Source: Flavobacterium sp. UBA2787 (GTDB lineage: Bacteria > Bacteroidota > Bacteroidia > Flavobacteriales > Flavobacteriaceae). Taken from it: a stretch of 64,000 nt of DNA. Below the pieces are notes generated by a model, which was given only the letters and a program-made list of their open reading frames with translations, was not told where the DNA came from and did not search any database. Of the stretch, positions 27,048 to 37,024 are shown piece by piece; within the stretch, counting starts at the first letter, position 1; each line of letters opens with the position of its first letter. Location of the stretch: contig DEHZ01000015.1 of the NCBI GenBank assembly GCA_002352205.1, forward strand, positions 186,001 to 250,000, written 5' to 3'. The position numbers and the translations under genes are program-made.

Positions 27048-29771
27048 TCAACTTTTCACAACCTTCAAAGCCTTAATCCCTTTATCAGTTTTAACTTTTA
27101 CCAAATAAATAGCATTCGGTAAATCTTCAATAGAAATCTGAACTTCATTATGATTATCGCCTTTTATGTTCCTGATGGTTCTACCTTGAATATCTAGTAG
27201 CTCAACATTTTCTATCAGTTCATTTCCTGATGAGACATTCATCATGTCAATAACAGGGTTTGGATACAGTTTTATTTCCTGACCAACAACATGGTTATCA
27301 CCGATTGATAAAGCATCATAAGAAACCTTTACAAAAGCCTGTTCATAGTAGGTTCCGTTGATAGTAAATGGAAATCTTGAAATCATTAAAAACGAATCTT
27401 CATCGGGGTTATCAATAAATTCTAATTCTTCAAAATAGGCATAGTATGTACTGTTAAGCTCTGTATAAGATTTATGTCTAACAATATTTAATGTTTGAAA
27501 AGAAGTGTCTAAAATTCCATCCATACTCATTCTTCTTAAATCATAGGATATCATGTAGCCACCTGAGATGTCTTCTACTTCTGTTGCTACTAAAACATAA
27601 ATTTTATTGTCTTTGATAAAAGACCTAATTACCAGCGGAGTGGTTGCACCCCATTCTCCTGAACCAGTAAGTGGTAACTGATGATTAAAAGGAACTTCAT
27701 TATTTGTTGCCAAATCTATTTTTTTGAAAAACCCTAAATTGACATTTATATAACCTCCTACGTAGAGATAACCATCGTGGTAAGTAACATGAGAAACAGT
27801 AAGAGCATCAAGATGCGTGTATCTTGTTGTTAATACACCATTTGCATTGATTCTTCCTATGGTAGCTTTACGAACACCTTCTGAACCATTAGCATTGATT
27901 TGATCGAATGAGCAATAACTTTCTCTGCCGGGTAGATACGCTAAAGTTTCGTTATTGGGTAAAGGAAGAAGCCTCGTATTGAAAAAGGTATGGTAGTAAT
28001 TGCTATTACAATTTTGTTGACTATCAGTATTGTAATTCAAGACAACAGATTGGAAGCTTTCCTCAACATCGCCATCGGTTTTTAATAAGTTGAGATGATT
28101 AAAGAAACGTATTTCTTTACACGTCCCTGGATACCATTCAAAACCGCTCACATTTTCAACAACTTGTTGAGCCCAAATAATTTTATTATCATCTCTTACA
28201 TAACCCGTGTTTTCAAGATGGTATGAAAGTAAATTGGGATAACCGAGTTTAAAATAATCTTGAAGCCCAAAAAATGTATTATCCATAGTTCCGTTTGCGG
28301 TAAGTTGTAAAAAAGAAGCTGCATATTCTGTACCACCGGTATTAAATTTCTTGTTGGTTAAAAACAAGAAGATATTTCCTGATGGTGTTAAACTAAAATC
28401 TCTAATATGAGTATATTTCAGATTACTTGGAAGGTTCAAGTTGGAGTGGTTAAATAAAAAGGTATTGTCTAATGCTCCAGTATTGGTAAACCTTGCGAGA
28501 GAATGTCTTTTATTATTAATATAAACTTCTGAAAGTAATATTTTATCATTTTGCCTTTTTATTTTGATTGGGTTACCCGTGAAATTAGTAGCCAAATCAG
28601 GACTGATTACCTCAACAAAACTATGCAGTGAAAAATTACTTCCAAACTGAAAACTTGGAATCCTATTTATATCATCATTAGTTTTAAAAATCTGATAGGT
28701 AAATTCATTATTGTATTTCACAAATTCTCCCGAAAAAATAAAACCACCATTATTTCTTGAAATAATATGTTTGACAGCTCCACTTTCAAAATCATATCCT
28801 GAATTATTTTCCGGTACTCCGTTCGTTGTATTGACAACAATAAAATCTTCTGCATTTTGATTGTTATATTGTGTAAAAGCACCACCTATCAATAACTTGT
28901 TACTTTGAGTAATTGCAATCGAAGAAGGAGCAACATTAAATCCTGTATTAGCATTGTGAAACGTAGTATCTAAATTTCCGTTGAGATCAATTTTAGCTAT
29001 TCTGTTCACTGTAATTCCTTTGTAAGTGATAAAGTTGCCTATAGCATAGAGTTTGTTATCAGTCGACTTTTGAATTTTGTTGGCAGAAGCATTAAACCCT
29101 GTCTCAATATTAAAAGACGTATCAAGTGTTCCATCGGATTGGAGAGAAACAATTCTGTTTCTATTACTACCGTTTACGGTTGTAAAATCACCCACGGCAA
29201 TTACATTATTATTAGCTATGACAAAATCATAAACCTTTCCGTTGGTTGTTACTGGAGCAAAAGATGAATCGGTTGAGCCATCTTCGTTGAGTCTTTGGAT
29301 TTGGGTATTTCTCCCTACCATGATTTTACCATTTGGCAAAACATACAACGCAGTAACTTCGTTTGCGTCTGCGGAAGCTGAAAATCCAAAGTCCCTTGTT
29401 CCGTCAGGATTCACTCTTACCAACCTTGCAGAAACCGTCGTGCTGTTGTAGGAAGTGAAATTTCCACCGACTAAAATTTTATTGTCTGTTACGGGAGTCA
29501 ACGCATTAATACTAGCTTGTAGTTCAACAGAAAACTCATTTACAGTTCCGTCTTGGTTTAAGAGTTCTAACTTAAGTTTAGATTTATCAGCGGTAAACCA
29601 CACTTTACCATCGATTCTCTCTGTAATGAGATGAAAACTATTCATCGTTTTGACAAATTTTAGACTTGGGTCTAAAAATGGGGTTATAGTCTGTCCGTAG
29701 AAATGGATGCTAAACAAAAGCAAAAAGAAGCTAATAAAATTCTTGTTTTTCAATGTTGTAAAATCACTCAT
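27048..29771 (-). CDS. Delta-60 repeat protein with type IX secretion C-terminal sorting domain
   Basis: 907 aa. The N-terminal signal peptide ends near IHFYGQ (residue 26). The body consists of about ten repeats of the delta-60/beta-propeller type, with motifs such as KIMVGRNTQIQRLNEDGSTD, GTLDTSFNIETGF, NKLLIGGAFTQYNNQ and VNRIAKIDLNGNLDTTFHNA. The last 80 residues form a T9SS type A sorting domain: LYPNPVIDMMNVSS, ELLDIQGRTIRNI, LPNAIYLVKVKTDKGIKALKVVKS. It should be exported across the outer membrane by the T9SS and attached to or released from the surface. It stops at a standard TGA. Monocistronic. Confidence 0.93.
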   Translation of the reverse strand: MSDFTTLKNKNFISFFLLLFSIHFYGQTITPFLDPSLKFVKTMNSFHLITERIDGKVWFTADKSKLKLELLNQDGTVNEFSVELQASINALTPVTDNKILVGGNFTSYNSTTVSARLVRVNPDGTRDFGFSASADANEVTALYVLPNGKIMVGRNTQIQRLNEDGSTDSSFAPVTTNGKVYDFVIANNNVIAVGDFTTVNGSNRNRIVSLQSDGTLDTSFNIETGFNASANKIQKSTDNKLYAIGNFITYKGITVNRIAKIDLNGNLDTTFHNANTGFNVAPSSIAITQSNKLLIGGAFTQYNNQNAEDFIVVNTTNGVPENNSGYDFESGAVKHIISRNNGGFIFSGEFVKYNNEFTYQIFKTNDDINRIPSFQFGSNFSLHSFVEVISPDLATNFTGNPIKIKRQNDKILLSEVYINNKRHSLARFTNTGALDNTFLFNHSNLNLPSNLKYTHIRDFSLTPSGNIFLFLTNKKFNTGGTEYAASFLQLTANGTMDNTFFGLQDYFKLGYPNLLSYHLENTGYVRDDNKIIWAQQVVENVSGFEWYPGTCKEIRFFNHLNLLKTDGDVEESFQSVVLNYNTDSQQNCNSNYYHTFFNTRLLPLPNNETLAYLPGRESYCSFDQINANGSEGVRKATIGRINANGVLTTRYTHLDALTVSHVTYHDGYLYVGGYINVNLGFFKKIDLATNNEVPFNHQLPLTGSGEWGATTPLVIRSFIKDNKIYVLVATEVEDISGGYMISYDLRRMSMDGILDTSFQTLNIVRHKSYTELNSTYYAYFEELEFIDNPDEDSFLMISRFPFTINGTYYEQAFVKVSYDALSIGDNHVVGQEIKLYPNPVIDMMNVSSGNELIENVELLDIQGRTIRNIKGDNHNEVQISIEDLPNAIYLVKVKTDKGIKALKVVKS

Positions 29772-29896
29772 AATAAAATATTTTTAAGCAATTTTAAAAC
29801 AAAAAGCCTTGATTTAATAGGCAAAAAGGAGTTATTTACTCTACATAGCTTTTTAGAGGTTGAACCTTATAAAACGTACAGTAAACAGGAATTCAT

Positions 29897-30673
29897 TTAA
29901 AGGTTTTTTGACGTTAAAAGCGTGTGTTTTACTTTTTCAAGATAGACTTCTCCTATTGGAATTTCGAGAATTGTATCTTTTATAGTAAAGATTTCATCCA
30001 ACCTCATCTTGCTTTTTTCTGTGATTTCAAAAACACCCGTTTTGGCATGAAGCATTATAATCTTTAGTGTAGTGTTCATTTTTTCAATATAATTGATGTT
30101 AACTATATATGATTTATGACACCGAAGAAATGTTTTTGGAAGTAAGTTTTCAATTTCCTTCATCGGTTTGGTTACTGTAATCTTTTTATCATTCAAGCGA
30201 TGAATATTACAGTAGGAACCATCAGATTGGATATATAAAATGCTTTCATGTTTAACGAGCCAATGGGCAGTTTTATCTTTGATGCTAATGTGGTTTTTCA
30301 GTTCCGAAATTCGTTTCTTAAACTTGTTTATTGCAATAGTAAGTTTTACCGAATTAATAGGCTTATCCAAATAAAAAAGCATATCATAATTGATTGCTTT
30401 TTTGGCATATTTCTCAAATTCCGAAATAACAATCACAAAGGGAGGTTCGTTAAAATAGGAGTTGGTTTCCCTGAGTATTTCAAAACCTATTCCATCGTTT
30501 AGTTCCACATCTAAAAAGATAATATTCGGCTTTTGGGTCAAGGTAAGCACAATCCCATCATTAACCGATGAAGCAATTCCCAAGCAAATAAATTCAGGGT
30601 AATTTTTGAGTTCATTCTGCAAATGTTCCAAGCACTCCTTTTGGTCTTCAATAATGATGTAACTGTAGTTCAT
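29897..30673 (-). CDS. LytTR-family response regulator
   Basis: 258 aa. A receiver domain (residues 1-120) contains YIIIEDQKECLEHL, the phospho-acceptor region PNIIFLDVELNDGIGFEIL, and YLDKPI with the conserved Lys. A LytTR DNA-binding domain (about 140-240) contains ILYIQSDGSYCNIHRL, TVTKPMKEIENLLPKTFLRCHKSYIVN. No histidine kinase is adjacent, so its partner is elsewhere. LytTR regulators often control surface or extracellular proteins. It lies just upstream of the T9SS cargo gene on the same strand (125 bp gap), which it might control. Confidence 0.9.
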   Translation of the reverse strand: MNYSYIIIEDQKECLEHLQNELKNYPEFICLGIASSVNDGIVLTLTQKPNIIFLDVELNDGIGFEILRETNSYFNEPPFVIVISEFEKYAKKAINYDMLFYLDKPINSVKLTIAINKFKKRISELKNHISIKDKTAHWLVKHESILYIQSDGSYCNIHRLNDKKITVTKPMKEIENLLPKTFLRCHKSYIVNINYIEKMNTTLKIIMLHAKTGVFEITEKSKMRLDEIFTIKDTILEIPIGEVYLEKVKHTLLTSKNL

Positions 30674-30961
30674 AACGATGGTCTGTTAAAGACAAACATC
30701 ATCGAAAATAATCACATAATAAAGAGATACAAAGTGAAACATAAGTTAATTTGACTTTACTTTCTGAACGAGTTAAATTTTGAGATAAAACACAGAAAAC
30801 AGCTTGTTTAACTATTTTAAATATAAAGAAATATGCAATATCCACCCACTTATCTGATTTGAATTTCTAGGCGTATTGTTAAATAATCTATATATTTGAT
30901 AAGCAATTAATAATATTGAGTATCAGGCTCAACATAACATTCTAATCTCTGTAAATAATAT

Positions 30962-31579
30962 ATGGGAACAAAAAGTATTGCTAGTTTAAAAAGAGAACAA
31001 AAGAGGAATAATCCGGAAACTATTAAGTTTAAAAATAAAGTTATTGAATTCTTGAAAAGTGCTAAACCGGAAATAGAATATGCAATAAAAAGAGATTTAG
31101 CAATTATGACCAGTATGCCTTTTTACAAAGACCGACCAAAAGTTGTTAGATTTAAAATGAAACCTATAGATTTAATTTGTGAATATGCTGAACTTTTTAC
31201 CACATGCTCTGATAAAGAATTTATTAGTGATCTTATTAAAAAACTCAGCACTAATCAAAATCAAACGATAAGAAAAGCAGCCCCCAGAATTGGCAAAAAA
31301 GCAGATATTTGGGAACACGTAATCCCTGTAAAAGTTATTGCGAATGAACTAACTGAAATGGTACTTAGTAAGGATTTAAGCGATTTACGAAAAATGCTAG
31401 AAATTTATGAGCGTGCAGGACAAAGAGGGCTAACAAATGAACAAAATAAATTATTGGACAAGTATCGCTGTTCTATGCCATCGGGTTGGGATTGGCGACT
31501 TAGCAATATTAATCCGCTAGCAAGACATACAGAAGTTGGAATCTATCATGAAGACCTAAAAATAAACATAACGAACTAA
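30962..31579 (+). CDS. Hypothetical protein upstream of a GmrSD-like gene
   Basis: 205 aa, no recognised family. It is mostly helical and charged, with WEHVIPVKVIANEL near residue 120, which recalls the E-H-x-x-P core of HNH-type nucleases, and a conserved-looking C-terminus (MPSGWDWRL, PLARHTEVGI). It ends 4 bp before the DUF262 gene, so the two are very likely co-translated. Candidate roles are a nuclease or an accessory protein of the neighbouring restriction gene. A TATATTTG (-7 type) box lies at about 30887, 75 bp upstream. Confidence 0.6.
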   Translation: MGTKSIASLKREQKRNNPETIKFKNKVIEFLKSAKPEIEYAIKRDLAIMTSMPFYKDRPKVVRFKMKPIDLICEYAELFTTCSDKEFISDLIKKLSTNQNQTIRKAAPRIGKKADIWEHVIPVKVIANELTEMVLSKDLSDLRKMLEIYERAGQRGLTNEQNKLLDKYRCSMPSGWDWRLSNINPLARHTEVGIYHEDLKINITN

Positions 31580-31583
31580 AGTA

Positions 31584-33260
31584 ATGCAAACTGGAAAATC
31601 AACAGTAAAAACAATTTTTGACGGAACACGGATATTCAACATCCCGATCTATCAGAGGTCATATTCGTGGGACAAAGGTAATCTACAAGACTTCCTTACT
31701 GACCTTGTTAACCAATATAAAGACAGGAAATACTTTTTAGGCTCTTTCTTATTTCATATTAACGATACAAGGGAAGAATTTACAGTGATTGATATTGTTG
31801 ACGGACAACAGCGATTGACTACTTTTATAATTTTCATTCAGACACTGATAAAAAAATTAGTTAAAAAAAAATCTTCACTAGTTTCTCAAAGAACCCAAAG
31901 AATTTTCATAAAAGATGAAGATGTCTACAAACTTGAATTATCGAATGAGGACACTTCTTTTTTGCACAATTATATTCTATCAGATTATCCTTTTGAAAAA
32001 ATAAAAACCAAAACACCTTCACAGTCATTATTACTTCAGTCAAAGATATTCTTCACAGAGGAACTGGATAACTTTGATATTGAAATTTTAGAAAAATTAT
32101 ATTATACCTCTACTGAAGCGGATGTTTTACTTTACGTGGTTGACGAAATAAATTCTGCAACCCAAATATTTGAACTCTTAAATGACAGAGGAAAACCGCT
32201 TACTGATTTAGAAGCAATAAAAAGTTTCCTAATGTATAACATTGGGTTAGTTTCTAAAAACCCCAATCAGTTAATTAAAAATATTCAAAGTAATTTCGGA
32301 GAAATATATCGGTTAATTGAGCAGAATGAACTTAATGAAAAAGATATTCTTCGATATCATACTATCGCTTTTGAAGGTTCCGAAGAAGATGCAAAGAAGT
32401 TTATTAAAGCAAAAGTTCTGAATTTAATAAAGACTGGAGTTACAGAAAAGGTCATCACAACCATTTCTAATTATGCGATTAGACTGAGGGAAAGTTTTGA
32501 GGTATTTGTTCAAATCCAACAGCTAAAATCATCAAATCCTGAATTGAGTAAACTGTTTATGATTGGGAGAGTCGCTCCCTTTTATCCTGTACTTATGAGA
32601 ATAAAAAAAGAGGAAGACAATCTGTTTAATATGTTATTGCAAAATATCAATAGTTTTACTTTCAGAGCATCGCTAATTGGATTAAGAAGTAATGCTGAAA
32701 GCCAATTAAACAATTCTCTGAGAGATAATGCACACCTTTTAGATATTGTAAACTTAACCCAAATAATTACTGTCAATAATTGGTGGAACATTAATGAAAG
32801 GGCAAAAGAAACACTTGTCAGTAAATACATTTATCTTTCTTTGGGGAATAATATTTTAAAATTCATATTGTTTAGTTATGAAAATAGTTTGCGACAAAAA
32901 AAGGGGTTTCCGCAATTAGGATTTAATGAGTATTTTGCCGAAAATGAAAGAGAGAAATTAAGTATTGAGCACATAACCGCTCAAAAAACAAGAGGCTTAG
33001 ATCTTGATGAAGATTTCGAAAATAACTATTTGCATAACATTGGAAATTTAGTTATTGATTGTAAAGCATCTAACTCAAGCAAAGGGAGGAAAAATACAGA
33101 AGATAAAATGAATGCTTATCAAACAGCACCGCTTATGTCTCAAAATGAGTTAGATGATATAAAATGTAATTGGCAAGACTTAGCAAGTGTAAAACAATAT
33201 ATTAATGATAGAGAAATAATTTTAAAAGAGTTTATTAAAACACATTTCGGCTTAATTTGA
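31584..33260 (+). CDS. GmrSD-like DUF262/DUF1524 restriction nuclease
   Basis: 558 aa. The N-terminal DUF262 (ParB-like NTPase/nuclease) domain has IPIYQRSYSWDKGNLQDFLTD cut to its core IPIYQRSYSW (residues 20-29) and IVDGQQRLTTF (about 70-80), plus IFELLNDRGKPLTDLEAIKS near 205. The C-terminal DUF1524 HNH-like domain carries LSIEHITAQKTRG (about residue 457), HNIGNLVID and NSSKGRKNTEDK. This architecture is that of GmrSD type IV restriction enzymes (cleavage of modified DNA) and related phage-defence proteins. The HNH core has E-H-I-T-A-Q where E-H-I-x-P-Q is usual. It ends in a standard TGA. It is co-directional with several accessory genes. Confidence 0.88.
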   Translation: MQTGKSTVKTIFDGTRIFNIPIYQRSYSWDKGNLQDFLTDLVNQYKDRKYFLGSFLFHINDTREEFTVIDIVDGQQRLTTFIIFIQTLIKKLVKKKSSLVSQRTQRIFIKDEDVYKLELSNEDTSFLHNYILSDYPFEKIKTKTPSQSLLLQSKIFFTEELDNFDIEILEKLYYTSTEADVLLYVVDEINSATQIFELLNDRGKPLTDLEAIKSFLMYNIGLVSKNPNQLIKNIQSNFGEIYRLIEQNELNEKDILRYHTIAFEGSEEDAKKFIKAKVLNLIKTGVTEKVITTISNYAIRLRESFEVFVQIQQLKSSNPELSKLFMIGRVAPFYPVLMRIKKEEDNLFNMLLQNINSFTFRASLIGLRSNAESQLNNSLRDNAHLLDIVNLTQIITVNNWWNINERAKETLVSKYIYLSLGNNILKFILFSYENSLRQKKGFPQLGFNEYFAENEREKLSIEHITAQKTRGLDLDEDFENNYLHNIGNLVIDCKASNSSKGRKNTEDKMNAYQTAPLMSQNELDDIKCNWQDLASVKQYINDREIILKEFIKTHFGLI

Positions 33261-33307
33261 TGGAAAACAACAATTGCTCACAGTTAGCGTAATTAAAAAG
33301 TATCAAG

Positions 33308-34417
33308 ATGATAGAAATCAGGAATGGTAATATTGAATATACAATTGAACATTTAGTTCGAGATAAAATAGAAACATACCCCGAAATAATAGAAAGACTA
33401 GATAAACTAAACACTCAGCTTTTTTATAATATTATAAGTTCTCCCGAATGCAGGTATGAAAAAAAATTTGGAGAGAGGATTAAGAGTGAGTTTAAAACTA
33501 TGTCACCCGAAGAGCGTTTTCAAAATATATTTAAGGAAAGGATTTTATATGCAAATCCGAAAGGCTATTTTGTAAATAAAGTTCATGACGATTCTGCAAA
33601 ATCTTTAAACGATATATTATCAGTTAGTTTTTCATTGGCTAGTTTAGAAGAGTTGCCAGAGCATTTTAGAGCAAGAGGATCGGAATTTGGCATTTGTTTT
33701 TTTCACGACTTTTTACAAAACCGAGGGCTTCGCCAAGTAGAGTATTTAAACGACAATGATTTATCTACAAATGAGAAAATGATTTTTAATTCTCCTCACT
33801 TGGTAGAAGTTTACTTTGAAGGACAGTATGATATGCGATGGGAAAAAGAATGGCGGATTAATGGAAATCTTCCATTTACAGCCAGTGACATAGCATTTGT
33901 CATTGTTCCTCACGACAAATATTTCTTTTATTCAAATTGGTTTTTTGAACTATCGAATTCCTCTGATGATGCCTTCGAGTTTCCAATTCTGTCTTCGATT
34001 ACCTATAAATCATATTTAGGTAATTTACTTTTTTTACCCCAAATGGATAACAGTTGGAATCAGGTTGCTGTTTATCGAAGCGGTGGCAATGATGGTTTTA
34101 AAATTACGCCATCAGAGCTTCCTGAACTTCATCAAAATGAAATTCATTCTATGAATTCAAATTACTTGCACGAATTAAAATGCTTGGCAAAAAACACCAT
34201 CTTAAACTTCTATGAAGATAGGTACACAACAAAGTTTAAAAACTTTCTAGATAAAATAAGTACTATATCATTAGACACAACAATAGTTGAGGACTTAAAA
34301 AAAATAAAACTAAATTCTACAGAACCAAGCGAGTCTGAACGAGATCTAGTGTGTAGTTTGTTTACAAATATTCATCAAATACTTGCTCAAAATAATCGCT
34401 TAGATTTAGAGCCATAA
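33308..34417 (+). CDS. AbiGi-like/DUF2971-like protein (putative abortive-infection component)
   Basis: 369 aa. Residues about 115-185 read LPEHFRARGSEFGICFFHDF, RGLRQVEYLN and, further on, MRWEKEWRIN. This pattern (a Gly-Ile-Cys/Ala-Phe strand followed by a Val-x-Tyr segment, then E-x-E-W-R) is that of the AbiGi/DUF2971 group, in which AbiGi is described as the antitoxin-side member of an abortive-infection pair. The C-terminal 120 residues are helical. It follows the GmrSD-like gene by 48 bp on the same strand, inside an island of accessory genes. The family call is moderate; no matching AbiGii nucleotidyltransferase-like gene is evident beside it. Confidence 0.5.
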   Translation: MIEIRNGNIEYTIEHLVRDKIETYPEIIERLDKLNTQLFYNIISSPECRYEKKFGERIKSEFKTMSPEERFQNIFKERILYANPKGYFVNKVHDDSAKSLNDILSVSFSLASLEELPEHFRARGSEFGICFFHDFLQNRGLRQVEYLNDNDLSTNEKMIFNSPHLVEVYFEGQYDMRWEKEWRINGNLPFTASDIAFVIVPHDKYFFYSNWFFELSNSSDDAFEFPILSSITYKSYLGNLLFLPQMDNSWNQVAVYRSGGNDGFKITPSELPELHQNEIHSMNSNYLHELKCLAKNTILNFYEDRYTTKFKNFLDKISTISLDTTIVEDLKKIKLNSTEPSESERDLVCSLFTNIHQILAQNNRLDLEP

Positions 34418-34470
34418 ATAATCCGTAGTGACAGAGCGTTAGTTTCTTTGCACTTTAATGTTAACTATAA

Positions 34471-35670
34471 ATGGAAAAAGCCAAAAAAACCTTTGACTAT
34501 CTTTTAAAAGATTTCAGCCCCAATTTTGATTATAGAGATTCTTGGATTCCATCGGAGTATGGTGGGAGCAAAACTCTTGAGCGTTATAGCATTGAACTGC
34601 CAAAAGAACTTAGGATTTCTCATCCCTTCATAGTCTTTCTAATGTTCAAAGAGATTAAGGAATATCCAAATTTGGGTATGTTTGAAAAAGTTTTATGGGA
34701 AATACCAATTTTCTATAAAGATATTCAATTTGTATTAGCCCATAAAAAATTTGGATTTAGTATATGTGCTAATGAAAAAAAAGAAAATTATGTAGAACTA
34801 GGATTAGAAGCAATGAGCCTAATCCACAAGGCTATTCCCTTTACAGAAGCTCTTGTCAATTCGATTATCCATGAAAAGGTTAATCAAGGTAATGTAACAA
34901 TTGAGAGTAAATACAATAAGATGAGAAACCGTTATCTTTTCTTTAGAGAAAAAGCATTGAATGGGGATGTCTGCGATGGTACAAGACTTACTGATTTGAA
35001 AAACAAATCCGATATTTCAAATTTTAGTAATGGCGAAGAATATGAAGCACACTATAAATTAATGTCTCGCTATTCATCAGCAAAAACATACTATTTATTA
35101 GCAATGATTGATGCTTACTTTAGTTTGTTGGAGCATATCTCAATTCTATTACTGCCTTTTGTGAAAGAGGTAAAAATTAGAGAAATTAAAATTGATAATT
35201 TTTTAGGATTGACTTGGAAAGCTAAATTGCGAACAGTATTACAATACAAAACCAATAAGACTGCATCAAAATACTTGGAAATTCTTGATGAGATAAAGGA
35301 GCAGATAAGAAACCCTGCTTCTCATGGAGACTACTTTAAAAATGGTAATTCATTTTATGTTCACATTAGTGGTACAGGAGCCATACCATTCACATTGACA
35401 AAACCCCAGCAAAATTTTAAATTTAGTGATACAAGTAAAAGTTTTATCACAATACAGAACATAATTAAGCACTTTGATGATTTCGACCAGTATTTGGATA
35501 CATCTGACATCCGTTTCGGAATGATGTATATAAAAAAAGATTTACCTGTTGCGTTCGATAGTAAATCCGTAACATCTTGTAGAAGAAGAATTAGGATAGA
35601 GAAATCAACAAAAAAATATATTGATGATACAATCAGAGAGATTGAAAACAGCATGAATATGGATTGGTAA
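34471..35670 (+). CDS. HEPN-like protein of unknown function
   Basis: 399 aa. The second half is strongly helical (AKTYYLLAMIDAYFSLLEHI and ISILLLPFVKEV near residues 205-230) and contains EQIRNPASHGDYF at about residue 280, which fits the R-x4-H motif of HEPN ribonuclease-like domains. HEPN proteins are common as toxin or effector components in defence systems. The N-terminal half (residues 1-140) is not recognised. A basic C-terminus (SCRRRIRIEKSTKKY) may bind nucleic acid. It lies 53 bp after the AbiGi-like gene. Its role as an RNase is inferred only from that motif. Confidence 0.5.
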   Translation: MEKAKKTFDYLLKDFSPNFDYRDSWIPSEYGGSKTLERYSIELPKELRISHPFIVFLMFKEIKEYPNLGMFEKVLWEIPIFYKDIQFVLAHKKFGFSICANEKKENYVELGLEAMSLIHKAIPFTEALVNSIIHEKVNQGNVTIESKYNKMRNRYLFFREKALNGDVCDGTRLTDLKNKSDISNFSNGEEYEAHYKLMSRYSSAKTYYLLAMIDAYFSLLEHISILLLPFVKEVKIREIKIDNFLGLTWKAKLRTVLQYKTNKTASKYLEILDEIKEQIRNPASHGDYFKNGNSFYVHISGTGAIPFTLTKPQQNFKFSDTSKSFITIQNIIKHFDDFDQYLDTSDIRFGMMYIKKDLPVAFDSKSVTSCRRRIRIEKSTKKYIDDTIREIENSMNMDW

Positions 35671-35708
35671 TACAACATTCATTTCTATCAACTCTATCTT
35701 ATAAAAAA

Positions 35709-36353
35709 ATGACAAAATATAAAATCGGGATTTTAGCATACGGTTCATTAATAGACAATGCTGGTAAAGAAATTGCACCCATAATTATTGATAGAATAAA
35801 TTGTAAGACACCCTTCAAAGTTGAATTCGCACGCACCAGTAGTTCAAGAGGAGGTGCTCCAACTTTAATTCCTCACGAAACAGGCAATCATGTTAATGCG
35901 GTGATTCTAGTTTTAAAAAATTCAACCGATTTGGATTACGCAAAATCAATATTGTGGAGAAGAGAGAGACATAAGTTTGATGGTAAAAAATATGTCAATG
36001 TTATAAATCCGACCATTAATCAAGTCGAAGTCTTATCAATTAAAGATTTTGAGGATGTTGAAACCGTAATATATACATCAATCAGAAAAAATATTGAAGA
36101 AGCAATCGATGCTGAAAAACTTTCGCATTTAGCTATAAAATCTATTCTTAGTGAAGCAGGAAATGAAAAAAAGGATGGAGTACGCTATTTACTCGATGCT
36201 AAAAATAATTCAATTGTTACCCGTCTTAGCGGAGAATATGAACAATTGATTCTCAACAAGACTAAAACAGAAACATTAGAGGAGGCAATTGAAAAATTAG
36301 ATTTACAAAGAATAAACAACCCCAATAGTAACTTGCCCTCTGATTTTAAGTAA
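35709..36353 (+). CDS. Gamma-glutamylcyclotransferase-fold-like protein
   Basis: 214 aa from ATG 35709 (MTKYKIGILAYGSLIDNAGK). The earlier start at 35664 overlaps the previous gene. The opening strand-loop AYGSLI matches the substrate-binding Y-G-S-L motif of the GGCT/AIG2 fold, and FARTSSSRGGAPTLIPHETG suits the second half of the pocket. The acid residue expected in active GGCTs is not obvious, so the activity could differ. Gene context (accessory island with nuclease genes) suggests a defence or housekeeping accessory role that cannot be specified. Confidence 0.45.
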   Translation: MTKYKIGILAYGSLIDNAGKEIAPIIIDRINCKTPFKVEFARTSSSRGGAPTLIPHETGNHVNAVILVLKNSTDLDYAKSILWRRERHKFDGKKYVNVINPTINQVEVLSIKDFEDVETVIYTSIRKNIEEAIDAEKLSHLAIKSILSEAGNEKKDGVRYLLDAKNNSIVTRLSGEYEQLILNKTKTETLEEAIEKLDLQRINNPNSNLPSDFK

Positions 36354-36486
36354 GTTATTCACTCTTTTTTATCTACCTTCGTTTCTTTTAACAAAGAAAA
36401 AAAATCATTAAGTTACAATTACGGTTATTAGCAAAATTGCAAGATCAAGTGGAACACATAAAAAGAACAACATTAAATTAATTAAT

Positions 36487-37005
36487 ATGCGAGAACTATA
36501 TAAAATTGGAGATTTTGTGAAATATACTGGGGACTATTCCACTATGGATGCAATAAGACGAAATGAAGATATTGCTAAAATAATCTTGCTAAAAAAAACA
36601 GAAGCCTATTGGTTTGTTGGATTGCAATTAAACAAAAATGAAACAAAAATTTCTTGCCTAGTTGACCTAATTCGTCCTATAGCTACAGATGATATACATT
36701 TAAGAAAACTTGGTTTTAAAGAGCATCAACTTCAACCAAAAGGTAAATATTTTGAAAGAGATGGGATACTAATTTCAGGAATCGCAATTTCAATCCCTAA
36801 AAATAATTATTTATTCTCATCTGGTTTTTGTTTAGGAGATTTGACCAACTTAAGTAAGGACGAAATTCAGCTTCATATTAAAGATGGTGCAATAGATGTA
36901 AAATCATTCTACAGTAAATATCCTGGATTAAATAACATTAATGACATATTTGAAATTCTTAAAAATAAGGGGTTAGAAGTTGATGAAAAATCTGTGATAT
37001 CCTGA
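36487..37005 (+). CDS. Hypothetical protein
   Basis: 172 aa, not recognised. An N-terminal beta-rich segment (YKIGDFVKYTGDYSTMDAIR) and an alternating hydrophobic pattern suggest a small mixed alpha/beta protein. A short leader with AT-rich sequence precedes the ATG. It ends at a standard TGA (37003-37005), the last standard TGA stop before the recoded region further right. The gene after it starts 20 bp later on the same strand. Confidence 0.55.
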   Translation: MRELYKIGDFVKYTGDYSTMDAIRRNEDIAKIILLKKTEAYWFVGLQLNKNETKISCLVDLIRPIATDDIHLRKLGFKEHQLQPKGKYFERDGILISGIAISIPKNNYLFSSGFCLGDLTNLSKDEIQLHIKDGAIDVKSFYSKYPGLNNINDIFEILKNKGLEVDEKSVIS

Positions 37006-37024
37006 TAAACCATATTTAATACTT